Assembly (NCBI GenBank): GCA_036971475.1
Contig: JBAIZL010000005.1
Coordinates: 176,116,886 to 176,180,885, forward strand
DNA: 64,000 nucleotides
Reading direction: 5' to 3'
Source of the DNA: Prosapia bicincta
Taxonomy: Eukaryota; Arthropoda; Insecta; Hemiptera; Cercopidae
Made by a program: the position numbers and the translations under genes. The notes beneath the pieces were generated by a model. That model was given only the letters and a program-made list of their open reading frames with translations, ran no database searches and was not told where the DNA came from. This document shows, in pieces, positions 12,471 to 25,185 of this stretch (its first letter is position 1; every line of letters starts with the position of its first letter).

Positions 12471-14937
12471 GCTTGTATCAAGTTCTTTTATTTTTTTTAT
12501 GGTAAAAAAAGTCTGTCTGCTTTTTTGTAAATGTTTTTTTGCACATAAACTAGACAGGAATCCTGAATATTACGAGATTTTACCACCAATTAAACGTCTG
12601 TAGTTATTTCACCAACGTGTGACATTTATATCTGTCAAAAACTGATTATCAAACCCCTTTTATACATACATATAACAATATATCTCATAACACATATATC
12701 AACATAATATTAAAATGGGTTTGGCCTATCGCGAGGCGTTTAAGTTTGACGTTATTATAGGAAAAGTGGTGAAATACAATATTTATGTTATATAACCTTC
12801 CCGTCCGTGAAGATGTATTGAGTAAATGGCTTTACTGTTTAGGGCTAAGCATGGCTTATTTATACGTCGGATAAGTTGTGTTTATGTAGACTGTAATTTG
12901 TATATTTACAACGCATTAACCACCACTGTCTCCTCAACTCACTTTCTCTTCCACGCAAAGACGCTCTCACACACACAACCACTCTCTTATCTGAGATACT
13001 GATCAGTTTCATTATTACATAGAGAAACCTTAGATTTGGCTTTCTTGAGAGTTTTCATTTTATTTCCAATAACGGGATTTATTTTAGGAAATTAGCTTTA
13101 CTTTTTCTTTTATTTATTTCTTAGTTTAATATGTAAATATGTTTACTGTTATAAATTGTGATCTATAGTCATTTTTAATAACATACTTAATTTAGTTCTT
13201 TGAGGCAATCGTTTATGACATAATTAATAATAAATGATTGCATTGTTTTTTTTTATTATGATAATTTATTCGGAAATGTATTATATTTGTTTCGACTATA
13301 AATAACTTGTAAATAATACTTTATGGTTTTTGTGCATTATATGGTTTTAAAATGGTTTTCACTAGCATAAGGGCCTTGACTGTAAATGGTCACACCGACT
13401 GAATTTACTAGCTAGTCATTATACTTTTCTGTGCTATTCGTACGATTACTGTTTGTATATTACAGGTAGCTGTGCTGTAGCCACAAAAACAGGCCAAGAG
13501 GTTCGTCTGTTGACTTTAAAGTAGTAGACAGTAATGCATAACTATTTGTAATTTTAGGGCAATAATTGTCGATCCTAATATTAATCCTTAAGCATTGCTG
13601 TTATTTAATGTTGTATAGAGGTGATTTACTTCAAGAAATACTCGTATATTGACAACATATATTAAAATTATAGTATTGCCTTTCGTCTTATTAGAAGAAA
13701 CGTTTTCAACTGAATAGTGAACAAACATAAAAACCATAGAAAATCATTCAACCTGTATATTATCCTTCTCTTACATAACACAGTGAAATTTACTTTGAAT
13801 GAGAGATGCAGTTAATAAAACCCATCAAATATATCAAAGTTCCTGAAACCTCTTTCCAGTTTGATACACGTCACGTCAGTGGCTTTGATGAGGCAATATA
13901 TTAATGAGGCAATCCCTTCTCTTCACTCTGGTTTGCTTAATACATACATCAATCTTTAAAATAATATTATATTTTAATATAATATGTATTTACACAATTG
14001 GGTTTTATCGATTATATTCTAAATGGAAGTAACATAAATATTTTATTCTCGTTGTGGTAAGTAATTTATTGATACGAAAAGTCTTACGTTTTTAGGTTTA
14101 TCAATAACTAACTTTCCCATTCATCACCCTTAAACTCAATAAATAGTTGGCCTAATAGTGTTACCGTTTCAACAATCGATTTTGACAAAGAAAAGTCAAG
14201 TTATTTCTCATATAAGTAAAAAAACTGAAATTACATTCTTGGAAACTCTTATCAACTATTTATTATCTGTATTACATTAATGATCGTGTTAAATGCATCT
14301 ATTTGTCATGTAAAGCTCACACTTTTATATTCCCTTTTTTCCTAATGCAGCTTCTACCTTCTCTATTTCTTGTTAGTACCTTTTGAATACATTTAAATTT
14401 TATCTGTGTTTAGATATGGTCTGAACTTATTACATATATTTACAATAGTTTGCGCTATTACAAGGTACTAAGCAGGTTGTAGAAAAATAAAGAATGTTTT
14501 CGTCTTTTTTATTTTGAATAATACTGTAGTTATTATCACAAAGAAACCTAATTATTCTCCAAACATCCGTGATACGGTACACTACTAGGCCTACTATTAA
14601 AAAGATAGAGATCCCTTATTTATAACAAGTGGCGTTATCGTCACTGACGAACAAAGAGTCAATCCGGCGCCCTCATCTAACACCGTACATAAGTTTAGCT
14701 CCACTTCTGTTTAATTACTGCTAATTTAATAATTTTAAAAATCAAAACATCGATAATAGTATCCGGTGACCGTAACTAACTCGGATTTTGTTGTTCCCGC
14801 CAGTTACCAAACAGATTCCGCATTCGCTTTTCGTATCTGCTAGTTTTAGAAAAATCGTCTCTACCTGTGGAATTTTTGTTTTTGTTTTATCTCATCCCTT
14901 GAATTGTTCATCCAAGTCGTAATTCTATAAATCTTTG
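12471..14937. other. No recognisable feature
   Basis: AT-rich spacer. No coding similarity seen. Confidence 0.45.
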
Positions 14938-15580
14938 ATAGGGACACAAAAAGGTAAGAAGAAGCGATGTGGAGTTGATTAAGGAAATTGATTTTTTGAA
15001 AAAATTAAAATGTGGAGAAAGTATGCTTATGTTTGCATATGTTGCAAAGCCTTTTAGAGTTAAAACGTCAACCGTGCATTAAAAAAAATGAAGAAAATAT
15101 AAGGAGGAGTGTCGGAGAAGGGACTTCTCAGCGAACGTTGTCTCTGTGTGTTGCGATAGAAACATAAAAAAATGGAAAACGCTTTGAATGTGTGGATAGA
15201 ATAACAGTCATAAAAAGCTAGTCGTTTGTTGAAAACTTTGTGAAAACGGTGGTTAACGTACTGAATGTCAATTATTTTCATCAAGTAAAGGCTGGTGTGA
15301 CATGCTCAAGAGAATGTTTCTCTTCACAAAATTGCCAGTGAATCAGCATCAGGGGGCCACGAATTCTCCAGTTCATTTCTAACGCGTTTTAAAAATTTTA
15401 TTCCGGAGAAATGCTACACAGTGGATCAAGTTTTTAACGCGGATAAGACGGAACTGTTTTAGAAAAGAACGCTTTCACGAACTTTCTTATCTAAGGAGGA
15501 AAACTGAATCTGCTCGGGGTTTAAAACCGCATAGGGTCGTTTAACTGTTCTACTGTGCTTACCAATATAATTTAAAGGAT
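14938..15580 (+). pseudogene. Tigger/jerky-like DDE transposase fragment, broken
   Basis: Conceptual translation in shifting plus-strand frames gives pieces of a pogo/Tigger-family transposase. A basic segment near 14955-15010 reads like the start of its DNA-binding region. From 15355 to 15520 there is a run resembling the family's segment before the first catalytic aspartate, including FNADKTELF where the family has a NADET-like motif, then SRTFLSKEE and GFKT. Several stop codons and frameshifts interrupt it, for example a stop right after the ELF. In intact members this enzyme cuts and pastes the element through a DDE/D catalytic triad. The C-terminal half is missing, being replaced by a microsatellite from 15624. 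The family call rests on remembered motifs. Confidence 0.7.
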
Positions 15581-15621
15581 TAATTTACCTGGATTAGAGC
15601 TTATATTGAAATATACATACA

Positions 15622-15623
<2 letters not shown>

Positions 15624-15668
<45 letters not shown>

Positions 15669-15669
15669 G

Positions 15670-15739
<70 letters not shown>

Positions 15740-15760
15740 TACATATATATATATATATAT
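15624..15760. repeat. (CA)n-(TA)n microsatellite
   Basis: A CA run with a few CG interruptions passes into ACAT and then TA repeats, directly bordering the left end of the inverted PLE pair. Confidence 0.95.
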
Positions 15761-16090
15761 TGTAAAACTTAGATGAATTATTTTTTCTTGTTGAATATGT
15801 ATGGTGACATAAAATAATTTTCATAAACAAGAATATACGAATATTACTTCATTTTATTGTTCATTGAAGCTTTTCGCTAATTTACATTATTAGCATTTTC
15901 AAAATATATGAATCACTGTCCAGTTATGTGACCAGAGTAAGACTTACTCTGGTCTTACTCTGGTCACATAACTGGACAGTGATTCATATATTTTGAAAAT
16001 GCTAATAATGTAAATTAGCGAAAAGCTTCAATGAACAATAAAATGAAGTAATATTCGTATATTCTTGTTTATGAAAATTATTTTATGTCA

Positions 16091-16095
<5 letters not shown>
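15761..16095. mobile_element. Head-to-head inverted pair of PLE 3' ends (family 3)
   Basis: Arms at 15801-15942 and 15953-16095 are perfect reverse complements as far as I can read, with a 10-bp spacer. Each arm holds a hairpin, GAA and the palindrome AAGCTT, as in the ends of the PLE with a coding region at 16451-23375, but with UUGAAAA in place of CUGANGA. The left arm carries about 40 bp more at its outer end (15761-15800) before the TA run. The right arm runs straight into TA at 16096. There is no coding sequence. The perfect identity suggests a recent insertion. Confidence 0.75.
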
Positions 16096-16141
<46 letters not shown>

Positions 16142-16219
16142 TTATGTAAATAGGTATTGTAGATTTAGCTACTATTTTGAGATGATCATGTTATAACATT
16201 TGGTGCTTATTAAAACTCG

Positions 16220-16281
<62 letters not shown>

Positions 16282-16397
16282 CTCGCTCTTCTACTGTTGT
16301 TGGGTTCACCTCGTCCATGCTGGATGAGATTCTAGCGAAACATCGGAACTGCGAATTTATGGACTGCAGAATGAACGGATGTACTCAAGATAGTAAC

Positions 16398-16450
<53 letters not shown>
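16096..16450. repeat. Three (TA)n runs with islands
   Basis: TA runs lie at 16096-16137, 16221-16280 and 16399-16450. The island 16281-16398 contains a hairpin of 8 pairs with a 3-base loop around CTCGTCCA (one G-U pair) and the motif CGAAAC. I do not recognise it. The last TA run abuts PLE copy A. Confidence 0.9.
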
Positions 16451-16456
<6 letters not shown>

Positions 16457-16526
16457 ATCAAATGTGTTTTCCTGTTAGAATATTTTTAAGATCAAATAAT
16501 ACACACAAATACAGGAATATTTAATT

Positions 16527-16591
16527 TATTGAACAATAAACTCAAAGCTTTTCGTTGGCTTACATTACCAACATCTTCAGGAGTTACAATA
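16527..16591 (-). ncRNA. Hammerhead-ribozyme-like motif, copy A
   Basis: Minus strand: stem I AACUC/GAGUU extended by UAUUG/CAAUA, core CUGAAGA, stem II GUUGG/CCAAC, GAA, palindrome AAGCUU as helix III, and U at the cleavage position. The parts are in the order of a hammerhead. The palindromic helix III suggests it works as a dimer. One U between CUGAAGA and stem II departs from the textbook form. PLEs are known to carry hammerheads in their pseudo-LTRs. Confidence 0.65.
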
Positions 16592-16681
16592 TTAAGAATG
16601 ATAAAACAAACTGTCTAACAAACATGAAGCTACTAGATAAAGCAATACACAGTTGCCAAATCTATTACAATATTGCCAAAC

Positions 16682-19118
16682 CTACTCCACTGCTGCCACA
16701 ACATTATATACATTGAACAAAGTATGGTATTTAGAACGTATTTGAATTTGTTCATCTATTAATTTGTTATTAATATTATGTTTGTAAATTTCAAATGCTT
16801 CACATACGTTCATTTTTAACCCTTTATTTACTTCTTTTATAATTTTCATATTATTTATATTAGGAAACATATGATTATTATTAATACAATGTGTTGCGAA
16901 ATTAGACTTATATATATTTGGTTTTAAAAAAGCATTAAAATGTTCTTTATACCTTTCTTTTAATTTTTTCTTTGTTTGTCCTATATAAACCTTATTACAA
17001 ATTTCACATTCTAATTTATATACTCCATTTTTCTCATGTATAGGCCTACTATTTATATTATTATTATGTTTAATCATATTTATTGTTCTATTATTGGTTC
17101 TATATGCAATTTTTATGTTTTTATTAGTAAATAATTTGGAAATATTTTTTATTTCAAAACCAGTGTAAGTAAAAGTACTCCATACAGTATTATTATTAAT
17201 ACTATTACTATTGTAATGAATATTATTTTTTATTTGTTTTTGTAATATATTATAATTTAATTTATCTACCGTTTTCTTTTTGTAACCATTTTCTACGGCT
17301 ATCTGGTATATTATGTTTTTCCCCTCATTTTATTTTCATTGCTCATAGGAATTTTATTCATTCTGTAAAGAAGATTATATAAAGCAGCCATTATCTGATT
17401 ATATGGATGGTTGGAATAATTAGGTATTATTTGATTGGTTAATGTAGGTTTACGATAAATCATATATTCTAAACTCGTTTCATTTCTAATAATTGTGATA
17501 TCTAGGAAATTTATTTTACCATTATTTTCCATTTCATATGTAAAATCGATACTATTATTAATTTTATTTATTTCATCTAATATATTTATTAAATTAATAT
17601 TATTATTATTTGATACATATAACCCATCATCCACATATCTAAACCAATGTCCATTTTTAACATACTTTTTTATAATTGCATTTATATTATTATCTATTTC
17701 TTGTAAAAATATTTCAGAAATTATACTGGATAAAGGGGAACGCATAGCTAAACCATCTTCCTGTCTATAAATTTTATTATTATATGAAAAATAGTTTTGA
17801 TTTAATATTAATTTCAATGTATTAACAATTTCTAAAATTAATTTTTTTTATCTTTTTCATATTGAGAAATTTTAGATTTTATTATTTCAATAGTCTCTTT
17901 GATAGGAATGTTAGAATACATATTTTTAATATCAAAGGATATCAATTTCGTATTTTTATCTATATTAATATTATTTAAATGTTCAATAAGATTAATTGAA
18001 TTATTAATAGTATAACTATTATTATGTTTTACTTTATCCTTAAGAATATTGGCTATAATTTTTGATATTTTCTAAGATGGAGCATTTATAAAATTTATCA
18101 AAGGTCTAATCGGCTTATCTATTTTGTGGAGTTTAATAGGTCCATCCATTATCGGAATTTTAGGATTATCATTTATATAATTATAAAAATTATTTTTATT
18201 AAATAATTTATAAGATGTGTTTATTATATTTTTTATTTCATTTTGAAATTTTCTAGTAGGATCTTTATCTAAAATACAAAATTTATTTTCATTTATATAT
18301 TTTTCTGTTTTGGCAATATGTTCATTTTGATTAATTATAACAATAGCATTACTTTTGTCTGCTTTAACCGCAATTAAATTATTATATTGTAATTTTTGTT
18401 TAATATTAATAATTTCTGAATATTTTTTCTTGTATGAAACATTAACCTCACTGTTTTTAATAATTTTCTTTAATTCATAACTTGCTGCAATCCTAGTATC
18501 TTCCTGTATATTATCATCTAATTTACTAATAGCCAATTCAGTATCCATTATGACATTATTAATGTCTTTCATAATATTTCTCTTTAAGTTAACTTTATTA
18601 TTTTCTAAAATTTTTAGTTCACTACTATTAAATGTAACTTGTGATAGATTAACTACATTAGGATGAAAACTATGATATTTAACTATAATTTCTTCATTTC
18701 TTTTATATTCAAATTTCAAATTCTCAAGTTTTTTATTTATATTGTTTATTTTTATAGTTCTAATCTGATTTACATGTGTTATTATTTTATTATATTTTTC
18801 TTCCCATTTCAAATTATGCATAAAATAAGCCAACTTTAAATGTAATTTATATAATTCATTTGTCAAAATATTTTTCTTTTTATATAAATTTTTTATTTCA
18901 TTTTTCACCCATAATTTTTCTGCCTGTTTGCAAGTTTTTTGTGCAGTAACACTTTTATTCCTAATTATAATTTTGGCATATTTTGGAATTATATGATTTA
19001 TAATGAATTGCTTATTAAAATAAATATTGCAATTAACATTCATTAATTGGATTTTACATTTTTCAAACCTATTTAAATCTTTTGTTGAAGCAGCATTACA
19101 AATATTAGCAGAAAACAT
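16682..19118 (-). pseudogene. PLE reverse transcriptase/GIY-YIG gene, copy A, broken
   Basis: This is the same gene as the intact one at 20743-23178, on the opposite strand. Comparing the two shows the damage. A nonsense change (TAC to TAG) lies near 18075. A 2-base gain in an A run is near 17850. A net 1-base loss in a G/A run near 17320 shifts the frame before the GIY-YIG domain. The reverse transcriptase motif B also has Arg where copy C has Gly (GLAMRSP). The YVDD active site and the GIY-YIG segment remain readable in their own frames. It cannot make the full protein. Divergence from copy C is low, so the loss is recent. Confidence 0.9.
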
Positions 19119-19263
19119 ATTATAAATCAGTATAAAATCTAGTAAATTAACACACAATTAATAAACACAAAGTATAAAACAAAATACAATATAAAAGCAA
19201 GGGAAAAAAAATATAACCTAAACACACCACTTATACACAAACAAACCTTGTAAGGCAAATATG

Positions 19264-19619
19264 TAGAATATCAAATGTGTTTTCCTGTTAGAATATTTTT
19301 AAGATCAAATAATACACACACATACAGGAATATTTAATTTATTGAACAATAAACTCAAAGCTTTTCGTTGGCTTACATTACCAACATCTTCAGGAGTTAC
19401 AATATTAAGAATGATAAAACAAACTGTCTAACAAACATGAAGCTACTAGATAAAGCAATACACAGTTGCCAAATCTATTACAATATTGCCAAACCTACTC
19501 CACTGCTGCCACAACATTATATACATTGAAAAAAGTAAGGTATTTAGAACGTATTTGAATTTGTTCATCTATTAATTTGTTATTAATATTATGTTTGTAA
19601 ATTTCAAATGCTTCACATA
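19264..19619 (-). mobile_element. 5'-truncated PLE copy, minus strand
   Basis: It holds only the 3' end: the last part of the coding region after the GIY-YIG core, the 3' untranslated part and the tail. Its 3' tail joins the 5' start of copy A at 19263/19264, so it stands upstream of A in A's own direction. At 19619 it switches abruptly to the plus-strand copy, with a short overlap (ATA) that could be microhomology. Confidence 0.9.
19340..19404 (-). ncRNA. Hammerhead-ribozyme-like motif, truncated minus copy
   Basis: Same parts and same sequence as the motif at 16527-16591: CUGAAGA, GUUGG/CCAAC, GAA, AAGCUU, U, closed by AACUC/GAGUU. It lies upstream of copy A in A's direction, so cleavage would define the 5' end of an A transcript. 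Confidence 0.65.
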
Positions 19620-20366
19620 ATACCTAATTATTCCAACCATCCATATAATCAGAAAATGGCTGCTTTATATAATCTTCTTTACAGAATGAATAAAATTCCT
19701 ATGAGCAATGAAAATAAAATGAGGGAAAAAAACATAATATACCAGATAGCCGTAGAAAATGGTTACAAAAAGAAAACGGTAGATAAATTAAATTATAATA
19801 TATTACAAAAACAAATAAAAAATAATATTCATTACAATAGTAATAGTATTAATAATAATACTGTATGGAGTACTTTTACTTACACTGGTTTTGAAATAAA
19901 AAATATTTACAAATTATTTACTAATAAAAACATAAAAATTGCATATAGAACCAATAATAGAATAATAAATATGATTAAACATAATAATAATATAAATAGT
20001 AGGCCTATACATGAGAAAAATGGAGTATATAAATTAGAATGTGAAATTTGTAATAAGGTTTATATAGGACAAACAAAGAAAAAATTAAAAGAAAGGTATA
20101 AAGAACATTTTAATGCTTTTTTAAAACCAAATATATATAAGTCTAATTTCGCAACACATTGTATTAATAATAATCATATGTTTCCTAATATAAATAATAT
20201 GAAAATTATAAAAGAAGTAAATAAAGGGTTAAAAATGAACGTATGTGAAGCATTTGAACTTTACAAACATAATATTAATAACAAATTAATAGATGAACAA
20301 ATTCAAATACGTTCTAAATACCATACTTTTTTCAATGTATATAATGTTGTGGCAGCAGTGGAGTAG
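19608..20366 (+). pseudogene. PLE 3' fragment with GIY-YIG domain, chimeric start
   Basis: An open frame of 252 codons. The first four codons, including the ATG at 19608, come from the inverted neighbour. From about 19619 the frame matches the C-terminal third of the intact PLE protein. It begins just after the reverse transcriptase core and holds the whole GIY-YIG endonuclease: GVYKLEC, CEICNKVYIGQT, then the conserved Arg and Glu region. The reverse transcriptase is absent. The open frame is probably a by-product of where the two arms joined. Whether it is expressed is unknown; a free GIY-YIG nuclease is conceivable. Confidence 0.75.
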
Positions 20367-20456
20367 GTTTGCCAATATTGTAATAGATTTGGCAACTGTG
20401 TATTGCTTTATCTAGTAGCTTCATGTTTGTTAGACGGTTTGTTTTATCATTCTTAA

Positions 20457-20521
20457 TATTGTAACTCCTGAAGATGTTGGTAATGTAAGCCAACGAAAAG
20501 CTTTGAGTTTATTGTTCAATA
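20457..20521 (+). ncRNA. Hammerhead-ribozyme-like motif upstream of copy C
   Basis: Stem I is UAUUG/CAAUA plus AACUC/GAGUU (20463-20467 with 20105-type spacing at 20505-20509). The core CUGAAGA is 20468-20474, stem II GUUGG/CCAAC is 20476-20480 with 20490-20494, GAA is 20495-20497, the palindrome AAGCUU is 20498-20503 and U17 is 20504. Cleavage after 20504 would give a transcript starting at GAGUU and reading into copy C, so this truncated copy would act as the 5' pseudo-LTR of C. Activity is inferred from the fold only. Confidence 0.7.
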
Positions 20522-20742
20522 AATTAAATATTCCTGTATTTGTGTGTATTATTTGATCTTAAAAATATTCTAACAGGAAAACACATTTGATATTCTACAT
20601 ATTTGCCTTACAAGGTTTGTTTGTGTATAAGTGGTGTGTTTAGGTTATATTTTTTTTCCCTTGCTTTTATATTGTATTTTGTTTTATACTTTGTGTTTAT
20701 TAATTGTGTGTTAATTTACTAGATTTTATACTGATTTATAAT

Positions 20743-23178
20743 ATGTTTTCTGCTAATATTTGTAATGCTGCTTCAACAAAAGATTTAAATAGGTTTGAAA
20801 AATGTAAAATCCAATTAATGAATGTTAATTGCAATATTTATTTTAATAAGCAATGCATTATAAATCATATAATTCCAAAATATGCCAAAATTATAATTAG
20901 GAATAAAAGTGTTACTGCACAAAAAACTTGCAAACAGGCAGAAAAATTATGGGTGAAAAATGAAATAAAAAATTTATATAAAAAGAAAAATATTTTGACA
21001 AATGAATTATATAAATTACATTTAAAGTTGGCTTATTTTATGCATAATTTGAAATGGGAAGAAAAATATAATAAAATAATAACACATGTAAATCAGATTA
21101 GAACTATAAAAATAAACAATATAAATAAAAAACTTGAGAATTTGAAATTTGAATATAAAAGAAATGAAGAAATTATAGTTAAATATCATAGTTTTCATCC
21201 TAATGTAGTTAATCTATCACAAGTTACATTTAATAGTAGTGAACTAAAAATTTTAGAAAATAATAAAGTTAACTTAAAGAGAAATATTATGAAAGACATT
21301 AATAATGTCATAATGGATACTGAATTGGCTATTAGTAAATTAGATGATAATATACAGGAAGATACTAGGATTGCAGCAAGTTATGAATTAAAGAAAATTA
21401 TTAAAAACAGTGAGGTTAATGTTTCATACAAGAAAAAATATTCAGAAATTATTAATATTAAACAAAAATTACAATATAATAATTTAATTGCGGTTAAAGC
21501 AGACAAAAGTAATGCTATTGTTATAATTAATCAAAATGAACATATTGCCAAAACAGAAAAATATATAAATGAAAATAAATTTTGTATTTTAGATAAAGAT
21601 CCTACTAGAAAATTTCAAAATGAAATAAAAAATATAATAAACACATCTTATAAATTATTTAATAAAAATAATTTTTATAATTATATAAATGATAATCCTA
21701 AAATTCCGATAATGAATGGACTTATTAAACTCCACAAAATAGATAAGCCAATTAGACCTTTGATAAATTTTACAAATGCTCCATCTTACAAAATATCAAA
21801 AATTATAGCCAATATTCTTAAGGATAAAGTAAAACATAATAATAGTTATACTATTAATAATTCAATTAATCTTATTGAACATTTAAATAATATTAATATA
21901 GATAAAAATACGAAATTGATATCCTTTGATATTAAAAGTATGTATTCTGACATTCCTATCAAAGAGACTATTGAAATAATAAAATCTAAAATTTCTCAAT
22001 ATGAAAAAGATAAAAAATTAATTTTAGAAATTGTTAATACATTGAAATTAATATTAAATCAAAACTATTTTTCATATAATAATAAAATTTATAGACAGGA
22101 AGATGGTTTAGCTATGGGTTCCCCTTTATCCAGTATAATTTCTGAAATATTTTTACAAGAAATAGATAATAATATAAATGCAATTATAAAAAAGTATGAT
22201 AAAAATGGACATTGGTTTAGATATGTGGATGATGGGTTATATGTATCAAATAATAATAATATTAATTTAATAAATATATTAGATGAAATAAATAAAATTA
22301 ATAATAGTATCGATTTTACATATGAAATGGAAAATAATGGTAAAATAAATTTCCTAGATATCACAATTATTAGAAATGAAACGAGTTTAGAATATATGAT
22401 TTATCGTAAACCTACATTAACCAATCAAATAATACCTAATTATTCCAACCATCCATATAATCAGAAAATGGCTGCTTTATATAATCTTCTTTACAGAATG
22501 AATAAAATTCCTATGAGCAATGAAAATAAAATGAGGGAAAAAAACATAATATACCAGATAGCCGTAGAAAATGGTTACAAAAAGAAAACGGTAGATAAAT
22601 TAAATTATAATATATTACAAAAACAAATAAAAAATAATATTCATTACAATAGTAATAGTATTAATAATAATACTGTATGGAGTACTTTTACTTACACTGG
22701 TTTTGAAATAAAAAATATTTCCAAATTATTTACTAATAAAAACATAAAAATTGCATATAGAACCAATAATAGAATAATAAATATGATTAACCATAATAAT
22801 AATATAAATAGTAGGCCTATACATGAGAAAAATGGAGTATATAAATTAGAATGTGAAATGTGTAATAAAGTTTATATAGGACAAACTAAGAAAAAATTAA
22901 AAGAAAGGTATAAAGAACAATTTAATGCTTTTTTAAAACCAAATATATATAAGTCTAATTTCGCAACCCATTGTATTAATAATAATCATATGTTTCCTAA
23001 TATAAATAATATGAAAATTATAAAAGAAGTAAATAAAGGGTTAAAAATGAACGTATGTGAAGCATTTGAAATTTACAAACATAATATTAATAACAAATTA
23101 ATAGATGAACAAATTCAAATACGTTCTAAATACCATACTTTGTTCAATGTATATAATGTTGTGGCAGCAGTGGAGTAG
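20743..23178 (+). CDS. PLE reverse transcriptase with GIY-YIG endonuclease, intact
   Basis: A protein of 811 residues from the first ATG. The frame is open from 20704, but that codon is TTG, so I start at 20743. The N-terminal third is Lys/Asn-rich and partly helical. The reverse transcriptase follows: motif A SFDIKSMYSDIP with Asp about 396, motif B GLAMGSP about 455-461, and motif C YVDD with Asp 496 and 497, then FLDITI and YRKPT. The C-terminus is a GIY-YIG nuclease: GVY about 698-700, a CEMC zinc-type pair (704, 707) and YIGQT about 711-715. In Penelope elements the nuclease nicks target DNA and the reverse transcriptase copies the RNA from the nick. Extreme Asn/Ile/Lys content follows the AT-rich base composition. 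All key residues are present, so this copy could be functional. Its 3' end lacks the last 37 bp present in copy A, and its hammerhead has one change. Confidence 0.95.
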   Translation: MFSANICNAASTKDLNRFEKCKIQLMNVNCNIYFNKQCIINHIIPKYAKIIIRNKSVTAQKTCKQAEKLWVKNEIKNLYKKKNILTNELYKLHLKLAYFMHNLKWEEKYNKIITHVNQIRTIKINNINKKLENLKFEYKRNEEIIVKYHSFHPNVVNLSQVTFNSSELKILENNKVNLKRNIMKDINNVIMDTELAISKLDDNIQEDTRIAASYELKKIIKNSEVNVSYKKKYSEIINIKQKLQYNNLIAVKADKSNAIVIINQNEHIAKTEKYINENKFCILDKDPTRKFQNEIKNIINTSYKLFNKNNFYNYINDNPKIPIMNGLIKLHKIDKPIRPLINFTNAPSYKISKIIANILKDKVKHNNSYTINNSINLIEHLNNINIDKNTKLISFDIKSMYSDIPIKETIEIIKSKISQYEKDKKLILEIVNTLKLILNQNYFSYNNKIYRQEDGLAMGSPLSSIISEIFLQEIDNNINAIIKKYDKNGHWFRYVDDGLYVSNNNNINLINILDEINKINNSIDFTYEMENNGKINFLDITIIRNETSLEYMIYRKPTLTNQIIPNYSNHPYNQKMAALYNLLYRMNKIPMSNENKMREKNIIYQIAVENGYKKKTVDKLNYNILQKQIKNNIHYNSNSINNNTVWSTFTYTGFEIKNISKLFTNKNIKIAYRTNNRIINMINHNNNINSRPIHEKNGVYKLECEMCNKVYIGQTKKKLKERYKEQFNAFLKPNIYKSNFATHCINNNHMFPNINNMKIIKEVNKGLKMNVCEAFEIYKHNINNKLIDEQIQIRSKYHTLFNVYNVVAAVE

Positions 23179-23268
23179 GTTTGGCAATATTGTAATAGAT
23201 TTGGCAACTGTGTATTGCTTTATCTAGTAGCTTCATGTTTGTTAGACAGTTTGTTTTATCATTCTTAA

Positions 23269-23333
23269 TATTGTAACTCCTGAAGATGTTGGTAATGTAA
23301 GCCAACGAAAAGTTTTGAGTTTATTGTTCAATA
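23269..23333 (+). ncRNA. Hammerhead-ribozyme-like motif, copy C
   Basis: Same layout as the other copies, but helix III reads AAGUUU instead of AAGCUU, which weakens the palindrome. Core CUGAAGA at 23280-23286, GAA at 23307-23309. This would be the 3' cleavage site of a copy C transcript. Confidence 0.6.
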
Positions 23334-23371
23334 AATTAAATATTCCTGTATTTGTGTGTATTATTTGATCT

Positions 23372-24719
<1,348 letters not shown>

Positions 24720-25185
24720 TATTGCCAATATACGATATTACCTATCCAGGGTCAGTGATATGAACTCCTCCCTATTCTATTCATTAGGGTGTGCCTACCC
24801 TATTGTAAAAACAAGGGGTAAAAGGGTAGGTGAAATTAGATTGAAGAAAGAAATGAACATGTACCTCATTTTATGGAAAATTTACAATATTGTGTAGCCG
24901 GTGTCGTTATATACCTTGGCAGTCTTCTCTTTTCGAGTCATAAGGGTGTGCCTACTCGATACGCCCCTTTTGTAAGAAGGAGGGCAATGAAAGGTAGGTG
25001 AAATTAGATAGATTAGAGGAATGAAATATATCCCCTTTTACTGGGAAAATTATGACATAACGTTGGTAACGTCCCTTATATGAAGTAGGAGTCCTATCTT
25101 TCATTTATTTCATAATAAAATGTCTACTCGCTTGTGAAAAGAAGGGAAAATAAAATTGTCTACGATAGAGGATGGTCAGTTATGG
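24720..25185. repeat. Degenerate tandem repeat, about 3 units of 165-175 bp
   Basis: The stretch AGGGTGTGCCTAC is at about 24786 and again near 24949. GGTAGGTGAAATTAGA follows each at about 24827 and 24999, and a third weaker unit contains AAATGTCTACTCG near 25118. The units are strongly diverged. Confidence 0.65.

Noticed and set aside
20704..20742. Upstream extension of the PLE protein by 13 residues
   Set aside because: The frame is open but its first codon is TTG; the first ATG is at 20743.
22089..22364. 91-residue antisense ORF, also at 17495-17770
   Set aside because: Shadow of the PLE reverse transcriptase; present in both copies because the sequence is duplicated.
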